Shown one piece after another: positions 20,942-30,193 of a stretch of 38,558 bases of DNA. The notes under the pieces are model-generated. The model saw only the letters and a list, made by a program, of their open reading frames with translations, was not told where the DNA came from and did no database searches. Positions within the stretch are counted from its first letter, which is position 1. The number at the start of each line of letters is the position of its first letter. Origin of the DNA: a virus. The position numbers and the translations under genes were made by a program. The stretch is taken from positions 1-38,558 of the IMG/VR virus record IMGVR_UViG_3300032242_002633; one strand, written 5' to 3'.

Positions 20942-23257
20942 TCAACGCCTCCCTAAAACCATTTTGATTCCGTTACGCTCTAATCTCTCGGCCGCTGCCA
21001 TCTGCTCGCGCATCAAGTCCTTCATGCCCTGGATCGAATCCGGCATGGTGCGAGCCAGGTCTTCCATGGCATCCTTGACGCCCTTCTCGCTGTCGCGTAC
21101 CAACGAGTCGGCCATCTTGCCGGCGTCGGTCTTGCTGAAGCCTTGCATGACCATCGAATCAGTGAGCTGTTGCTTCTCGAAGGCCTGCGCCTTGTCCAGG
21201 CTCAGGCCCATGCCGCCCTGTTCACGCGAACGAGTGAGCGCGAGAATGTCATTGCCAACGCCGTTGGTAGTGAACCCGGTCTGCGAGAGTAGACGTTGTT
21301 CGCGTTCGAGTTCCTTCTTGGGCCGGGTCTTGAGCTCGACCTCTTTCTCGATCTCGGCGTTGCTAAACCCCTGAGCTTTCATCTCTTCGCGGAGAAGGTC
21401 GATCCGTTCGCGTTGCTTGTTTGCCAATTCATCGAGCACGGACATTGCCCGCGTGGCATCGCCGTTAACCTCGGCCATTACGGCTTGCATCGTGCCTTCG
21501 GTAAACGATCCGTCGGCTTTCTGGCGAGAGGCTGCGACTTTCTTGGCTTCTTGTTCCTGCTTCGCAAGCCAGTCTTTTTCAACGGCTTGGCCTTGGGCGT
21601 TCCGCTCTTGGTTGGCCCTTTCTTCTGGTGTCTGTTGGGCTTTTTTTAATGCTTCGTCAAGCTGAACGCCGCTCATACCTTGAGCGCGTAGTTGAGCCCT
21701 GAGCAGGTCTTGCCGCTCCTTTAACGTTTTGTTTTGTTGGACGATCGCTAGGTTGATTGCCTCTTGGTCAAACCCTTGGGACCGCAACAGGTCGGTAGCC
21801 AAGTTGGCCTGGTTAGCGTCGTCGGCCCGCGTAAACACGGAGCCAATCGCTTTTAACGCTTCGCTCTCGGCCTTAGTTCGTTGGGCTTTTTCTACCTCGT
21901 CGGCAATCTGATCCGCTGAATACCCCTGGGCTTTCAGTTGCTCTTCAAGGAGCGTTTGCCGTTCGGCAAGCAAAGTGTTCTGTTTGCGAAGCAAGAAATT
22001 GATGGTTGCAGCCGGGATGTTGTTGGCTTCAAGGAGTTTCCTGGCTTCGTTTTCCTGGTTCTTGTCGCCCGGCCTCGTCATCGTCTTTTCTGTGAGAGTC
22101 GAGCCGCGTTCTTCATTAAACTTGATCTGTGCGGCCAGCCCTTCGGCTTCCCGCTTTTCTTTTAGGGTGCGTGGGTCGTTCGCTCGCTTGATCTCGTCGG
22201 CCAGCTTGGGATTGGTTCTTTCAAGGTCGCCAACCACCTGGGCAGTTTTGGCGCTTCGTTCGCCCATGCTGCCTTGCTGCATTTGTTTAACGTCTTGCGC
22301 CGCCGTGGTGAAGGCTTTCGTCATCGCCTTTTCTACAAGATCGTTGTATTCCTTGCTTGCTCCGGGATCAGACGGGTTAGCCTTAGTATGCTCGATTGCC
22401 TGCTGAAAACGGTCCTGATCGCTTAAACCGTTATAATCTTTTTCAGTTGAAAATTGCGATTTTAGAAACGCATCGCCACCCTTTGCACGTCGTGCGCTAC
22501 TGATCTGTTCGGCTAGGTAATTACCACCGGCCGCTTCGATCGTCTTCTTGACCGTGTCGCTGACCTTCTTGTCGTCTGCTGCCAGGGGCGTGGCTTGCTT
22601 GCCGATCTCCTTGCCGCCCTCCACAGTGGCGGTCAGCTCGGCCAGAGCTTTGGTCTTTTCGGCGGTGAGCTCGGTAGCTTCGCCGAGCTTCTTCATGTAC
22701 TCGGTCTGGGTGGGGATATGATTCCGGTTCGCCAGTTCCGAGAGCTTGGTCCCGAGGTACTCGGTCGCCGCAGAAACGGCAGCCGTGGCCAGCGAATAAG
22801 CCGCCGCCGCAGCCGTGACAATCACGAACCCCGAGGCCATGCCCGCAATTGCCGACGCTGCTCCGCCCATCACGGTGCTTGCCGTGCTGGTGGCTGCCGC
22901 AGCTCCGGCCGTGGCCGTTGCTCCTGCTGTGGTGGCTGCCGTGTTGGTCGTGGTTGCAGCCGTGGCCGCAGCGGTGGCGGCGGTGCTGCCGGCGGTGGCC
23001 GTGGTCGACGTGCTACTGGCTGCCGCAGCGGCTTGCTTTGCCGCCGTGTTTGTGGTCGTCGCCTGGGTGTTGGTCTGCGTGGTCTGGGTATTGGCAGCCG
23101 TAGCCTGAGTGTTTGCCGCTGTGGCTGTCGTGGCGACGGTGGTGGCCGTGCCAACGGTGCTGACCGACGCCTTAAGTTTATCAACCGAGACGGTTGCCGC
23201 GTCGACCTTGTCTTTTCCCTGGGTATCTAGGGTTATCCGAAGCGTTTCGTCAGCCAT
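20942..23257 (-). CDS. Tape measure protein
   Basis: 771 aa. Determines tail length and is ejected with the DNA. The first 35 residues are structured, then about 100 residues of Ala/Thr repeats (TQATTTNTAAKQ, TAATAAATAATTTNTAA) lead into a hydrophobic segment near 140-165 (GMASGFVIVTAAAAAYSLAT). The rest is helical. At least three repeats of LLxxQLxAQGxSxxQI type occur (around residues 435, 525 and 640), suggesting length evolution by duplication. At about 0.15 nm per residue the tail would be near 115 nm. It follows the tail tube and chaperone-like genes. Confidence 0.9.
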   Translation of the reverse strand: MADETLRITLDTQGKDKVDAATVSVDKLKASVSTVGTATTVATTATAANTQATAANTQTTQTNTQATTTNTAAKQAAAAASSTSTTATAGSTAATAAATAATTTNTAATTAGATATAGAAAATSTASTVMGGAASAIAGMASGFVIVTAAAAAYSLATAAVSAATEYLGTKLSELANRNHIPTQTEYMKKLGEATELTAEKTKALAELTATVEGGKEIGKQATPLAADDKKVSDTVKKTIEAAGGNYLAEQISSARRAKGGDAFLKSQFSTEKDYNGLSDQDRFQQAIEHTKANPSDPGASKEYNDLVEKAMTKAFTTAAQDVKQMQQGSMGERSAKTAQVVGDLERTNPKLADEIKRANDPRTLKEKREAEGLAAQIKFNEERGSTLTEKTMTRPGDKNQENEARKLLEANNIPAATINFLLRKQNTLLAERQTLLEEQLKAQGYSADQIADEVEKAQRTKAESEALKAIGSVFTRADDANQANLATDLLRSQGFDQEAINLAIVQQNKTLKERQDLLRAQLRAQGMSGVQLDEALKKAQQTPEERANQERNAQGQAVEKDWLAKQEQEAKKVAASRQKADGSFTEGTMQAVMAEVNGDATRAMSVLDELANKQRERIDLLREEMKAQGFSNAEIEKEVELKTRPKKELEREQRLLSQTGFTTNGVGNDILALTRSREQGGMGLSLDKAQAFEKQQLTDSMVMQGFSKTDAGKMADSLVRDSEKGVKDAMEDLARTMPDSIQGMKDLMREQMAAAERLERNGIKMVLGRR

Positions 23258-23260
23258 TGG

Positions 23261-23938
23261 TCACACACCGCCCTCGTTAAAGAATCGTTCGCGGGCCTTC
23301 TGTAAAGGCGATCCGATCTCGCCATCCAACGCCAGCTCCGGCCCCATGTCCCAGGGGTCGATCGGCTTGCCACCGTTGCGGAGCAGATTCAGAGCCGGGA
23401 GCGCGAGCTGGCCGATCACTTCCAACGTCCAGCCGGTTTGCTCGACCAGCTCGGCAATCGCCCGGCCCCAGGGCACACCATCGCCAGCGTCCGGCGGGAA
23501 CCCCAGGAACGTGTCGATCCGCTGGACAATCTCACGAACAGGGTCAACGCCCCAGGCCACCCGGTAAAGCCGTTGCCATTGCTTGGGCGTGAGCGTGCGG
23601 GCCAGTGCGACCAGGTCGTCGTTGGTAAGTTCGTGAGACCGCAGAACCGCGCGTAAAAACACCAGCGTGGTCACGCTGGCGAGTTGATGGTGTTCGGTGG
23701 TGCGCCAGGGTGGTGGACCGGCCTCGGCCAGATCCAACGCATCGCGCAGGGCTTGCCGGTGCTCGGGCGTGTCCACATCCTTGTCGGGCAGGGACTCGGC
23801 CGGGTTGGACCAGTTGGCAAACGCCAGGGCCTCGAGGTCGGCGAGGTCGACCGGGCGCAACGGAGAGGCGAGATACGCTTGCTCCGGTGTGCCCAGCATG
23901 AGACCAACTGGTCGGGCAAACAAGATACGAAGGCTCAT
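23261..23938 (-). CDS. Putative tail assembly chaperone
   Basis: 225 aa from the ATG at 23938; the frame to 23983 is in the neighbour. Helical, with LVALARTLTPKQWQRLYRVA and, near the end, EQTGWTLEVIGQLALPALNL, which resembles the helical region of GT-type chaperones. It lies between the tail tube and tape measure genes, the standard chaperone position. No slippery sequence with an extended frame was found, so it would be a single product. Assigned by position more than sequence. Confidence 0.55.
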   Translation of the reverse strand: MSLRILFARPVGLMLGTPEQAYLASPLRPVDLADLEALAFANWSNPAESLPDKDVDTPEHRQALRDALDLAEAGPPPWRTTEHHQLASVTTLVFLRAVLRSHELTNDDLVALARTLTPKQWQRLYRVAWGVDPVREIVQRIDTFLGFPPDAGDGVPWGRAIAELVEQTGWTLEVIGQLALPALNLLRNGGKPIDPWDMGPELALDGEIGSPLQKARERFFNEGGV

Positions 23939-23943
23939 GACGA

Positions 23944-24306
23944 TCAGACCTCGGTCACGGCCCCGCTGTACTTGGCGGTGCAAGCGATTGTGAACGCGCC
24001 ACGCGGGCCACCCTTGTGGGTGCTCTTGGTGATGGTGGCGGTACCGCTGGTGGTCTTGGCGCCACTCACGGCAAACGAGGCAGTTCCAGCCTGGCCGATG
24101 GCAAAGTTGGGAACTGTAGCGGAATCAACCACGGCGGTGAACTGGAGAGTCGCGTCACTGATGTCGGTGACGAACTCGTAGTTGCCGCCGCTGGTCGTGT
24201 TGGTCATGTCGACCTCGCCCAGGTTGCGGTCGACCGACGCGTCGGTCGCTTTGACGGTGATGCCGTTGAAGGTCAGGACGAGATTCTTGGCTGGTACGTA
24301 AGCCAT
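23944..24306 (-). CDS. Major tail (tube) protein
   Basis: 120 aa. Begins MAYVPAKNLVLTFNGITVKA and continues with VDMTNTTSGGNYEFVTDIS and DATLQFTAVVDS, the pattern of small tail tube proteins that stack as hexameric rings (a beta-sandwich whose first strands follow LTFNGI). Five bases separate it from the chaperone-like gene. It is shorter than most siphovirus tube proteins but matches the compact kind seen in Gram-negative hosts. Confidence 0.7.
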   Translation of the reverse strand: MAYVPAKNLVLTFNGITVKATDASVDRNLGEVDMTNTTSGGNYEFVTDISDATLQFTAVVDSATVPNFAIGQAGTASFAVSGAKTTSGTATITKSTHKGGPRGAFTIACTAKYSGAVTEV

Positions 24307-24366
24307 GCGAGCAGACTCCTGTCAGGATCGGGGTACGTTGGTAGGTCGGAAGGTGAGAACGAGCGA

Positions 24367-24888
24367 TCAGCCCAGGAGCGTGATCACGTAAGGGACGTTA
24401 TTGCTGCCAGCGTCAACCAGCAGGCTTTTGAGTACGCTGCTCACGGTCCAACCGGTGCCCAACGTGTACAACAGCAGGGTCTCGCCTGGTCCCACGGTGT
24501 ACTTGGGAGTCGTACCGGTCAGGCCCGCGTTGAACGGGGTCGTGCCCGCACCGAAAACGGTGAGGTTGTAACCGCTGGTGCTGGCCTCGTTGGTAATGGC
24601 GAAGATCTTTACGCCAGTCGACGTGAAGTCGGTCGAGCTGTACGAGCAAGTGCCGGTGGTGTCGAGCGCGGTGAGGTCGTACGTCTTGGTTATCGCACTT
24701 AACGTGCGACTGTCGACGTAATACTTGCTGACGTTCCCGGCTCCTGTACCGCTGGCGTAGCTGACCGCCGTGGAGTTGGCGGGGCAGCGGATCGAGCCAG
24801 GGAAACTGGCGATCCCGAGCGAGTCGAGCACGTTGCCGACGTTGGCAACCAGCGCGGGCGAAACTGTGGCGTTTACTGTGGCTGGCAT
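24367..24888 (-). CDS. Beta-rich virion protein
   Basis: 173 aa, ATG at 24888 with GGAGG upstream. Thr/Ser/Gly-rich and all-beta in appearance, with 2 Cys (CPANS, CSYSS). No family recognised. Sits between the tail-terminator-like and tail tube genes; a second tube-associated or tail decoration protein is possible. Confidence 0.55.
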   Translation of the reverse strand: MPATVNATVSPALVANVGNVLDSLGIASFPGSIRCPANSTAVSYASGTGAGNVSKYYVDSRTLSAITKTYDLTALDTTGTCSYSSTDFTSTGVKIFAITNEASTSGYNLTVFGAGTTPFNAGLTGTTPKYTVGPGETLLLYTLGTGWTVSSVLKSLLVDAGSNNVPYVITLLG

Positions 24889-24894
24889 GTCTGA

Positions 24895-25368
24895 TTAAAC
24901 CTCCGACCAGATGGTGAAAGTGAGTGAACCCGGCTGCGACCAGTCGGGGAAAAGGGTGGTAAAACGATCCATCACGCCCAGGGCTTGCCACTGTTGCTCG
25001 TAGCTGGCCCGGGCTTGATCGGTGAGGTTCGATCCCATGATCGCGGCCTCGATGGCTGAGGCGAGCGCGGCAGCGTCGGCCCAGTAGTTTGTCTGCGTGG
25101 CGGCGTCCACCTCGATCGTGAGCGTGAGCTCGCGGATCAGCCGACCCGCTTTACCAACGAGCCCGACAGGCTGACCGCGCGTGAGCTTGGGCGTGAGCCG
25201 GATTGTCACGCGGTTGGCCGCTGGCTCGGCCTGCCATGAGGCCGACGTTGGAATCTGCCAGTCGGGCCGGAGCCGCTTGAGAGCGTCGTCTTGCTGGAGC
25301 TGGGCCAGGGCGAAGTCCCACACCGGTACGGCAGGCCCGGCGGGAATCGCGAGGATGTTCGATGGCAT
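24895..25368 (-). CDS. Tail terminator/completion-like protein
   Basis: 157 aa. Alpha/beta: a helical start (FALAQLQQDDALKRL), strands in RVTIRLTPKL and ELTLTIEVDA, then helices and a final strand (GSLTFTIWSEV). Length, mixed fold and place between the head-tail connector genes and the tail tube gene fit the tail terminator (gpU-like) class. The similarity is architectural only. Confidence 0.5.
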   Translation of the reverse strand: MPSNILAIPAGPAVPVWDFALAQLQQDDALKRLRPDWQIPTSASWQAEPAANRVTIRLTPKLTRGQPVGLVGKAGRLIRELTLTIEVDAATQTNYWADAAALASAIEAAIMGSNLTDQARASYEQQWQALGVMDRFTTLFPDWSQPGSLTFTIWSEV

Positions 25369-25371
25369 GCG

Positions 25372-25905
25372 TTAGACGCCTCTTTGAGTGGCAACGGACT
25401 GGAGGAAATCGCGGAGATCGTCTTTCGCCCCTGCCAACGTGCTGGGCCGTACCCGGCTGAGAACGTCGCGGATGATCTTGCCACCCTTGAGACCGAGCTT
25501 TGGCCTGGGGTTGCGGCGGATCCCGTTGCGATGATGGCCCAGGATGCCGTTGCCGTTCTTGTCGGTGAATCCTGGCCAGGAAATTTGAGCGAACCAAGAA
25601 TCAGTACCTGGGTCGTGAAATCTACCCGATTGAGCCAAACGAATGATGCGGCTCTGGCGATACTTGGGGTTCAGCGGTTTACCAGCCCCGCGTCTGCGAC
25701 TCATCCAGGGCGTAACCTCACGCACGGTGGTTTCCATGGGCTTCTCGTCGCAATCCAAGCCCGCCATCGCGAACCGAGCGTTGTCGTCGACCAGCCGTTT
25801 CGCCCAGCGTTCTACCAACGGTGTGTAATCGAGGTTGGCAATGTCGCCCAATCGGTCGGTGATCGCTTCGAGCCCCGAAGTATCAACGGTGCCGACGGTG
25901 ATCAT
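25372..25905 (-). CDS. HK97 gp10/virion-morphogenesis-like protein
   Basis: 177 aa from the ATG at 25905; the frame to 25971 is not supported. GLEAITDRLGDIANLDYTPL, VERWAKRLVDDNARFAMAGL, then a basic middle (MSRRRGAGKPLNPKYRQS) and a C-terminal helix. It resembles proteins that bridge head and tail (gp10/gpG-like), including the PLxxxRxR-type basic loop. It lies one gene from the connector-like protein. Confidence 0.5.
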   Translation of the reverse strand: MITVGTVDTSGLEAITDRLGDIANLDYTPLVERWAKRLVDDNARFAMAGLDCDEKPMETTVREVTPWMSRRRGAGKPLNPKYRQSRIIRLAQSGRFHDPGTDSWFAQISWPGFTDKNGNGILGHHRNGIRRNPRPKLGLKGGKIIRDVLSRVRPSTLAGAKDDLRDFLQSVATQRGV

Positions 25906-25915
25906 GGTGGGCTCC

Positions 25916-26779
25916 TTAAAAGACCAACGTGGCAGGCGTACCGCCGGTTGTGATCCTGGCCGTGAATCCAATCAGCCCACGGATCGCGTCGTTGCGGTAC
26001 TTGGCTGCCAGGCTCTGATAACTGGTCTGCTCGTTGGCATTGCCGATCTGGCTGGCACACAGTTCGGCGACCGCCCAACGCGCACAGAGCCGACGAGCCA
26101 TGCCGTCGGTAAGGTCGAGAGCGTTGGCGTCCAGCAGGGCCTTGATCTGGAGGAGCTGGGTATCGACGTCCGCCTGGGGATAGATCGATGTGCCCCAGTC
26201 TGGTCCAGTGTCCACTCCGGTTGTGATTGCAGGCGTGACAATCGCCACCGTTGGGTAGTGTCGCTCGTATTGCGACTCTAAGATTCGTTGTGCTCGGCTC
26301 AGGATCTGACGATCAAGCCACTGGCGAGCGGAACCGAGATACTCGGCCATGTTGGCGAGCTGGCCGGGATCGTTGACGATCAAGCGGTCCAGGAACAGGG
26401 CTACCCGCTTCATGTCGTCGTACGTGGCGTATGTTGGCGGAGCGGTTGCCGTGCCCGGCGCGGCCTTGATGCTTACCAACGCTTCATAGACCGGGATGCG
26501 TTGGGTGGTCGTGAGCCACACGACGAGCCGATAGGGCTGGGCCGCCAACGTGAGCAAGTCGGCAGCGTCGAACGTGATCGTGAGCGTGCCTTGGCTCGCC
26601 TGGGTCCACGTCACGTTGGAATTGGGTAACGAGGCCGGGGCCTGGTCATCACCTTCCCACACCTGGAGACTGAGCGACTCGGTACCGATCCACGAGGTGA
26701 CCGGCGATCCCGTGGAGTCGCGCAAGGTGACGGCGATCTGTGCTTTCTGGCCTCGGTATAGCTCCCAGATATCGGCCAT
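25916..26779 (-). CDS. Head-tail connector-like protein with N-terminal beta domain
   Basis: 287 aa. Residues 1-115 are an Ig-like beta domain (MADIWELYRGQKAQIAVTLR, YRLVVWLTTTQRIP) of the kind in BppU-like fibres. Residues 120-270 are helical and resemble gp6-type adaptors (ATYDDMKRVALFLDRL, QWLDRQILSRAQRILESQ, DGMARRLCARWAVAELC). A fusion of an adaptor to a decoration domain is suggested. Overlaps the upstream gene as TAATG. Confidence 0.55.
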   Translation of the reverse strand: MADIWELYRGQKAQIAVTLRDSTGSPVTSWIGTESLSLQVWEGDDQAPASLPNSNVTWTQASQGTLTITFDAADLLTLAAQPYRLVVWLTTTQRIPVYEALVSIKAAPGTATAPPTYATYDDMKRVALFLDRLIVNDPGQLANMAEYLGSARQWLDRQILSRAQRILESQYERHYPTVAIVTPAITTGVDTGPDWGTSIYPQADVDTQLLQIKALLDANALDLTDGMARRLCARWAVAELCASQIGNANEQTSYQSLAAKYRNDAIRGLIGFTARITTGGTPATLVF

Positions 26780-28149
26780 TAGAGCGGGTCTCCTTGTGCG
26801 TAGCGTGGATCAGAGGTTGTGAGCTTGCCGGAGGCCTGCGCGGGGTTGGCTGTGACGAGCACGGCCGATGCCCAGGTCGGTCTTGGGCCGGTCACTGCCG
26901 AGGTGGATTGATAGCCGAGCGTTGGGCCAGATCCGTAATTGATCACCGTTACCGTGGCTGTTGTGGCCATGCTGGCCAACGTCAGAGCCAAACTTGCTGT
27001 CGTTGGTGGCGGAGGTGTGTACAAGCCAGAGCCGGTGACCGTTGCTCCCGCCAACGAAAGAGAGAGACTGCCAGACGATGGCGTTGGCGGTGTATAAGTT
27101 GCCGTGGCTGAAACTCTCAGGCTCGCCAACGTGACCGTTAACCCGCCGCTTGTAGGCGTTGGCACCGCTGCCGTTGCTGTGGCAGTTGTCGTGAGGCTTG
27201 CCAACGTGATCGTGAGTCCGCCGCTCGTAGGCGTGGGTGCCGCCGCTGTGGCTGTGGCAGTGTTCGTGACACTGGCAAGTGCAACCGAAAGCGTGCCGGT
27301 ACTTGGAATGGGTGCCGTGCTGGTGGCCGTACCCACAAGCGACACATTATCAAGGGTTACGGCAAGCGTGGCGGTCGTGTTTGGCGCGACAATTGCGGGC
27401 GGTGGCTGGATCGCCCCAATCGAAAGTCCGCTTAGGCTTGTGCTTGCTGTTGATCGAGGTTGAATCGCTCCGATCGAAAGATACCCGGCCGAGGAAGGGT
27501 ACCAGATCGCCGAGATTCGGTAGCCGTTGTAGCCAGTGTATGGCGAGAGATTCCAAACTACGTTGATCGTGGAGCCGGTCGAACCTGAAGGGAATAAACC
27601 GTAAGCCAGGGCAACGCCCGTGCTTTTTGTGGCAGCAAAAGGCGAGGAAACAACCGTATAGCCCGAGGTGCTGGTCGAAAACGACGTCGCACCAATCAAC
27701 GCGCCGTCGTAATCGGTATCCCAAAATCCATCAAAGTTTACACACAAGCATTTGTCGGATGCTGTCGGCACCGACATATTGTAAAAGTCAGTAAATGAGC
27801 CATAAATTGACGCCTTGACTCCGACATTGACGCCATAGAAAGCCCCTACGCCCGTAAACCCGACAATAGAGATCGAAGGATAGCCCGAGGCCGTTACGCT
27901 GGTGGTGGTGGCCGTAAACGTATGACCCGCGCCGACAATAGGTTTGACGCACGAATAGAGATACGCACCGTTCGACGCATTGCCTACAAGGGCATAGGTA
28001 TTGCCAAAACTATCGGTGATTGTAACAGCAGCCGAAGCGGATACTCCCAGAAGTATAAAAGTGGCACCAGTCGTATTTACGGCACCGCTGGTCACGCTGG
28101 TGCTGTTAGTGCTGCTGGCCGCAACCCTAAATACTGAGGCAATGGCCAC
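26779..28149 (-). CDS. Repetitive beta-strand virion protein
   Basis: 456 aa, GTG start at 28149 with GAGGTG five bases upstream. Residues 1-225 form a Ser/Thr/Gly/Tyr-rich domain. Residues about 240-400 consist of five or more 25-residue tandem units (like TLASLTTTATATAAVPTPTS), i.e. 75-bp repeats at about 26,950-27,370, each ending in a Pro-Thr-Pro turn. Such arrays may form a stalk or fibre on the capsid or tail. The last 50 residues are unrelated. Repeat number probably varies among relatives. Confidence 0.6.
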   Translation of the reverse strand: MAIASVFRVAASSTNSTSVTSGAVNTTGATFILLGVSASAAVTITDSFGNTYALVGNASNGAYLYSCVKPIVGAGHTFTATTTSVTASGYPSISIVGFTGVGAFYGVNVGVKASIYGSFTDFYNMSVPTASDKCLCVNFDGFWDTDYDGALIGATSFSTSTSGYTVVSSPFAATKSTGVALAYGLFPSGSTGSTINVVWNLSPYTGYNGYRISAIWYPSSAGYLSIGAIQPRSTASTSLSGLSIGAIQPPPAIVAPNTTATLAVTLDNVSLVGTATSTAPIPSTGTLSVALASVTNTATATAAAPTPTSGGLTITLASLTTTATATAAVPTPTSGGLTVTLASLRVSATATYTPPTPSSGSLSLSLAGATVTGSGLYTPPPPTTASLALTLASMATTATVTVINYGSGPTLGYQSTSAVTGPRPTWASAVLVTANPAQASGKLTTSDPRYAQGDPL

Positions 28150-28151
28150 GT

Positions 28152-29552
28152 TTACACCTCAAGCTGGCCGGGGAACCCGTTTTGCCGAGCGTAGGACGTC
28201 GAAACCAGCGTGTAGTCGTGTAATGACGTGCTCACGAACGGCGATGCGTAGGGGCTCAGGTTCGTCGTCGTGTCTGTCTGTGCGCTTCGCTGGTACGATT
28301 CCCACAAGCCGTTGGATGGGCTTACGAAGAAGGCGTTGTTGATAAGGTCGCACGGCCAGAGGTTGGTTGTTCCGTTGATGCTGATGGCGTTCGTGCAATT
28401 CGTGATATAGTTGTTGGCACCAAAAATATGATTCAACGATGTGCTGTTTGTGTAAATCGCGTTTGTGCAAGAGCTGAACACGTTATTGATGGCGTTCACC
28501 GCCGACGCCGAGGTCGACACGCAATAAAGAGCGTAAGTGGCCGATTCCAGGATTGAAAAGGCTATCGTCAGCGTTGCGCCGCTTTGGACGTACACGCCAT
28601 ACGAACCGCCCCTCAGCGTGCAGCCAATGAACGAATGATTGCCGCCATTCGCGTTAATATTGATATTGGTTTGAGCGTAAAAATAACATCCGACCGCATG
28701 CACGAACCCGTTGATCGCGATGGTTTGGCTGGACACTGACACTGCTGAAAAGCGGCAACGGATCAGGCGAACCTGTATACCCGAGCTACCCGCGGTTGCG
28801 CAAAGGCCGTTACCCGTGGTCGCGGTGCTGGAGAAGTCGAGGTTCTCGTAGATCGCCCAATTGCTCAGGGCAAAACAGGTAATACTTGCGGTCGCGTTAG
28901 TGAACTGCGGCCGGGTTGCGCCTGCTGGTGCGCCCACGAGTGTGCCGGCAACGTTGGCGCAGTTGTCGAGATCGGACGTGAAACCGGCGGCTGAACCTGG
29001 GGTGCCGGTAAGCGTGCTGTAATACCCACGCCACCAGATTGGCTTGGCGGCCGTGCCGGCCGGGAACGTGATCGCGGAAGTAGAGGTGTACGTTCCCGCT
29101 TTGACGTTAACGCGAAGCCCGTTGTACGTGGACCAAGCCCCGGAACTGGTCGGTGCGTTCATGGCGCTGCCCGAGCCGGTGATCGCTAAACTGGCCCATG
29201 CCCCGCCGATGCGGCAATAGACGGTCCCCGTCAATCCTGTGGCAAGGCCGAGTCCCGTGGTGCTGTACCCGGTTCCGCTGTTGTACAGAACGGTGATCGT
29301 CGAGCCGCCGCCGGTGATCGAGTTGATCAGGCCTGTGAACCGGGTTGCCGTGTCTGTGCTGTTATAGAAGCTAACCCAGGTCGATCCCGCTGTTGCTCCG
29401 CTGAATGGCGTGCCGGTTGCGGCCGTGAATGTGATTGTGCCGGCTGTGACCGTGCAAGCGCTGGGCAGAATATCGATGGGCGTGGTGGTGTTATCGGTGC
29501 CCGCGTTGAGGTCCGAACCGGTCGGTTGTATGTACAGGTCGAGAACGGGCAT
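28152..29552 (-). CDS. Second parallel beta-helix protein
   Basis: 466 aa from the ATG at 29552 (AAAGGGA upstream). Starts MPVLDLYIQPTGSDLNAGTD, the classic beta-helix entry, then about 100 residues of beta insertion, and from about residue 160 regular rungs with Asn/Ser/Cys-rich turns (FVHAVGCYFYAQTNI, GTTNLWPCDLINNAFF). C-terminal DYTLVSTSYARQNG is the ending often seen in secreted planctomycete beta-helix proteins. It lies in the head/decoration gene block; a capsid- or connector-attached fibre or enzyme is possible. Confidence 0.7.
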   Translation of the reverse strand: MPVLDLYIQPTGSDLNAGTDNTTTPIDILPSACTVTAGTITFTAATGTPFSGATAGSTWVSFYNSTDTATRFTGLINSITGGGSTITVLYNSGTGYSTTGLGLATGLTGTVYCRIGGAWASLAITGSGSAMNAPTSSGAWSTYNGLRVNVKAGTYTSTSAITFPAGTAAKPIWWRGYYSTLTGTPGSAAGFTSDLDNCANVAGTLVGAPAGATRPQFTNATASITCFALSNWAIYENLDFSSTATTGNGLCATAGSSGIQVRLIRCRFSAVSVSSQTIAINGFVHAVGCYFYAQTNININANGGNHSFIGCTLRGGSYGVYVQSGATLTIAFSILESATYALYCVSTSASAVNAINNVFSSCTNAIYTNSTSLNHIFGANNYITNCTNAISINGTTNLWPCDLINNAFFVSPSNGLWESYQRSAQTDTTTNLSPYASPFVSTSLHDYTLVSTSYARQNGFPGQLEV

Positions 29553-29562
29553 GAATTCCCTT

Positions 29563-29886
29563 TCAGCGCACGAGTCCATTCACCTGAATCGCCAGTGCCT
29601 GCTGCACGGCGGTGGTGGTATCGAGCGCTGTGTGGGCCTTCTGGCATTCGGTGAGGAACGCGATCAGTTGGCCGACGGTGATCGGTGGGCGGCCGTCCTG
29701 TGTTGAGCCGTCGTCAATGACCAGTGCTTGGTCGGCGGCCTGAAGGATTGCTAATAACCCCTGCGCCTGGACGGTAGCGATCACGTTGAACACGTCCACG
29801 CTCAAGCGTGTCACATCGTCGGCCAGGGGTCGGATCGTCTGGTTGCAGAAGCGGACAATCTGCGGGTTGGAAAACGGCGTGGGCAT
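29563..29886 (-). CDS. Small virion-operon protein
   Basis: 107 aa from the ATG at 29886. Opens MPTPFSNPQIVRFCNQTIRP, then helical (VTRLSVDVFNVIATVQAQGL), ending with ITVGQLIAFLTECQKA. Proteins starting this way are common beside capsid and fibre genes of phages, but function is not known. Confidence 0.55.
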   Translation of the reverse strand: MPTPFSNPQIVRFCNQTIRPLADDVTRLSVDVFNVIATVQAQGLLAILQAADQALVIDDGSTQDGRPPITVGQLIAFLTECQKAHTALDTTTAVQQALAIQVNGLVR

Positions 29887-29887
29887 C

Positions 29888-30193
29888 TTACTTAGCCTCT
29901 TCGGTTCGTGTGGTGGCTTGCGCATATCCGGCTGAGACGGCATAACGCAGGGCTTCGTTTACATGGTTGGATGTGGTGCCGAACTGTGCGGCGATAGATT
30001 CGTAGGTGCGATTGGTGCCCGCGATCGCGATCGTGAGGTCTTCCACCGTGGTGCCGTTGTCCTCGGTCTTGATCGCTTTACCGTCGTAGACAAGGAGCGG
30101 GAACCCGTCGAGCCGAACGGCCCCTGGCTTCTCGATACATTCGGCAGAGCCAACGATCTGGATCGGCCCGGTTGGTAAAGATGCGTCCGGCAT
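29888..30193 (-). CDS. Small protein with HTH/DUF433-like segment
   Basis: 101 aa from the ATG at 30193 (TAATG overlap); the frame to 30664 is spurious. N-terminal strands with RLDGFPLLVYDGKAI, then a helical C terminus TYESIAAQFGTTSNHVNEAL like a DUF433-type winged HTH. An HTH protein in the middle of the virion genes is unusual; it may instead be structural. Confidence 0.5.
   Translation of the reverse strand: MPDASLPTGPIQIVGSAECIEKPGAVRLDGFPLLVYDGKAIKTEDNGTTVEDLTIAIAGTNRTYESIAAQFGTTSNHVNEALRYAVSAGYAQATTRTEEAK

Noticed and set aside
23261-23938. Programmed frameshift making a G/GT chaperone pair
   Set aside because: No slippery heptamer with a second open frame reaching the tape measure start was found.
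26940-27370. Diversity-generating retroelement target
   Set aside because: There is repetition, but no reverse transcriptase gene and no template repeat with adenine-specific differences.
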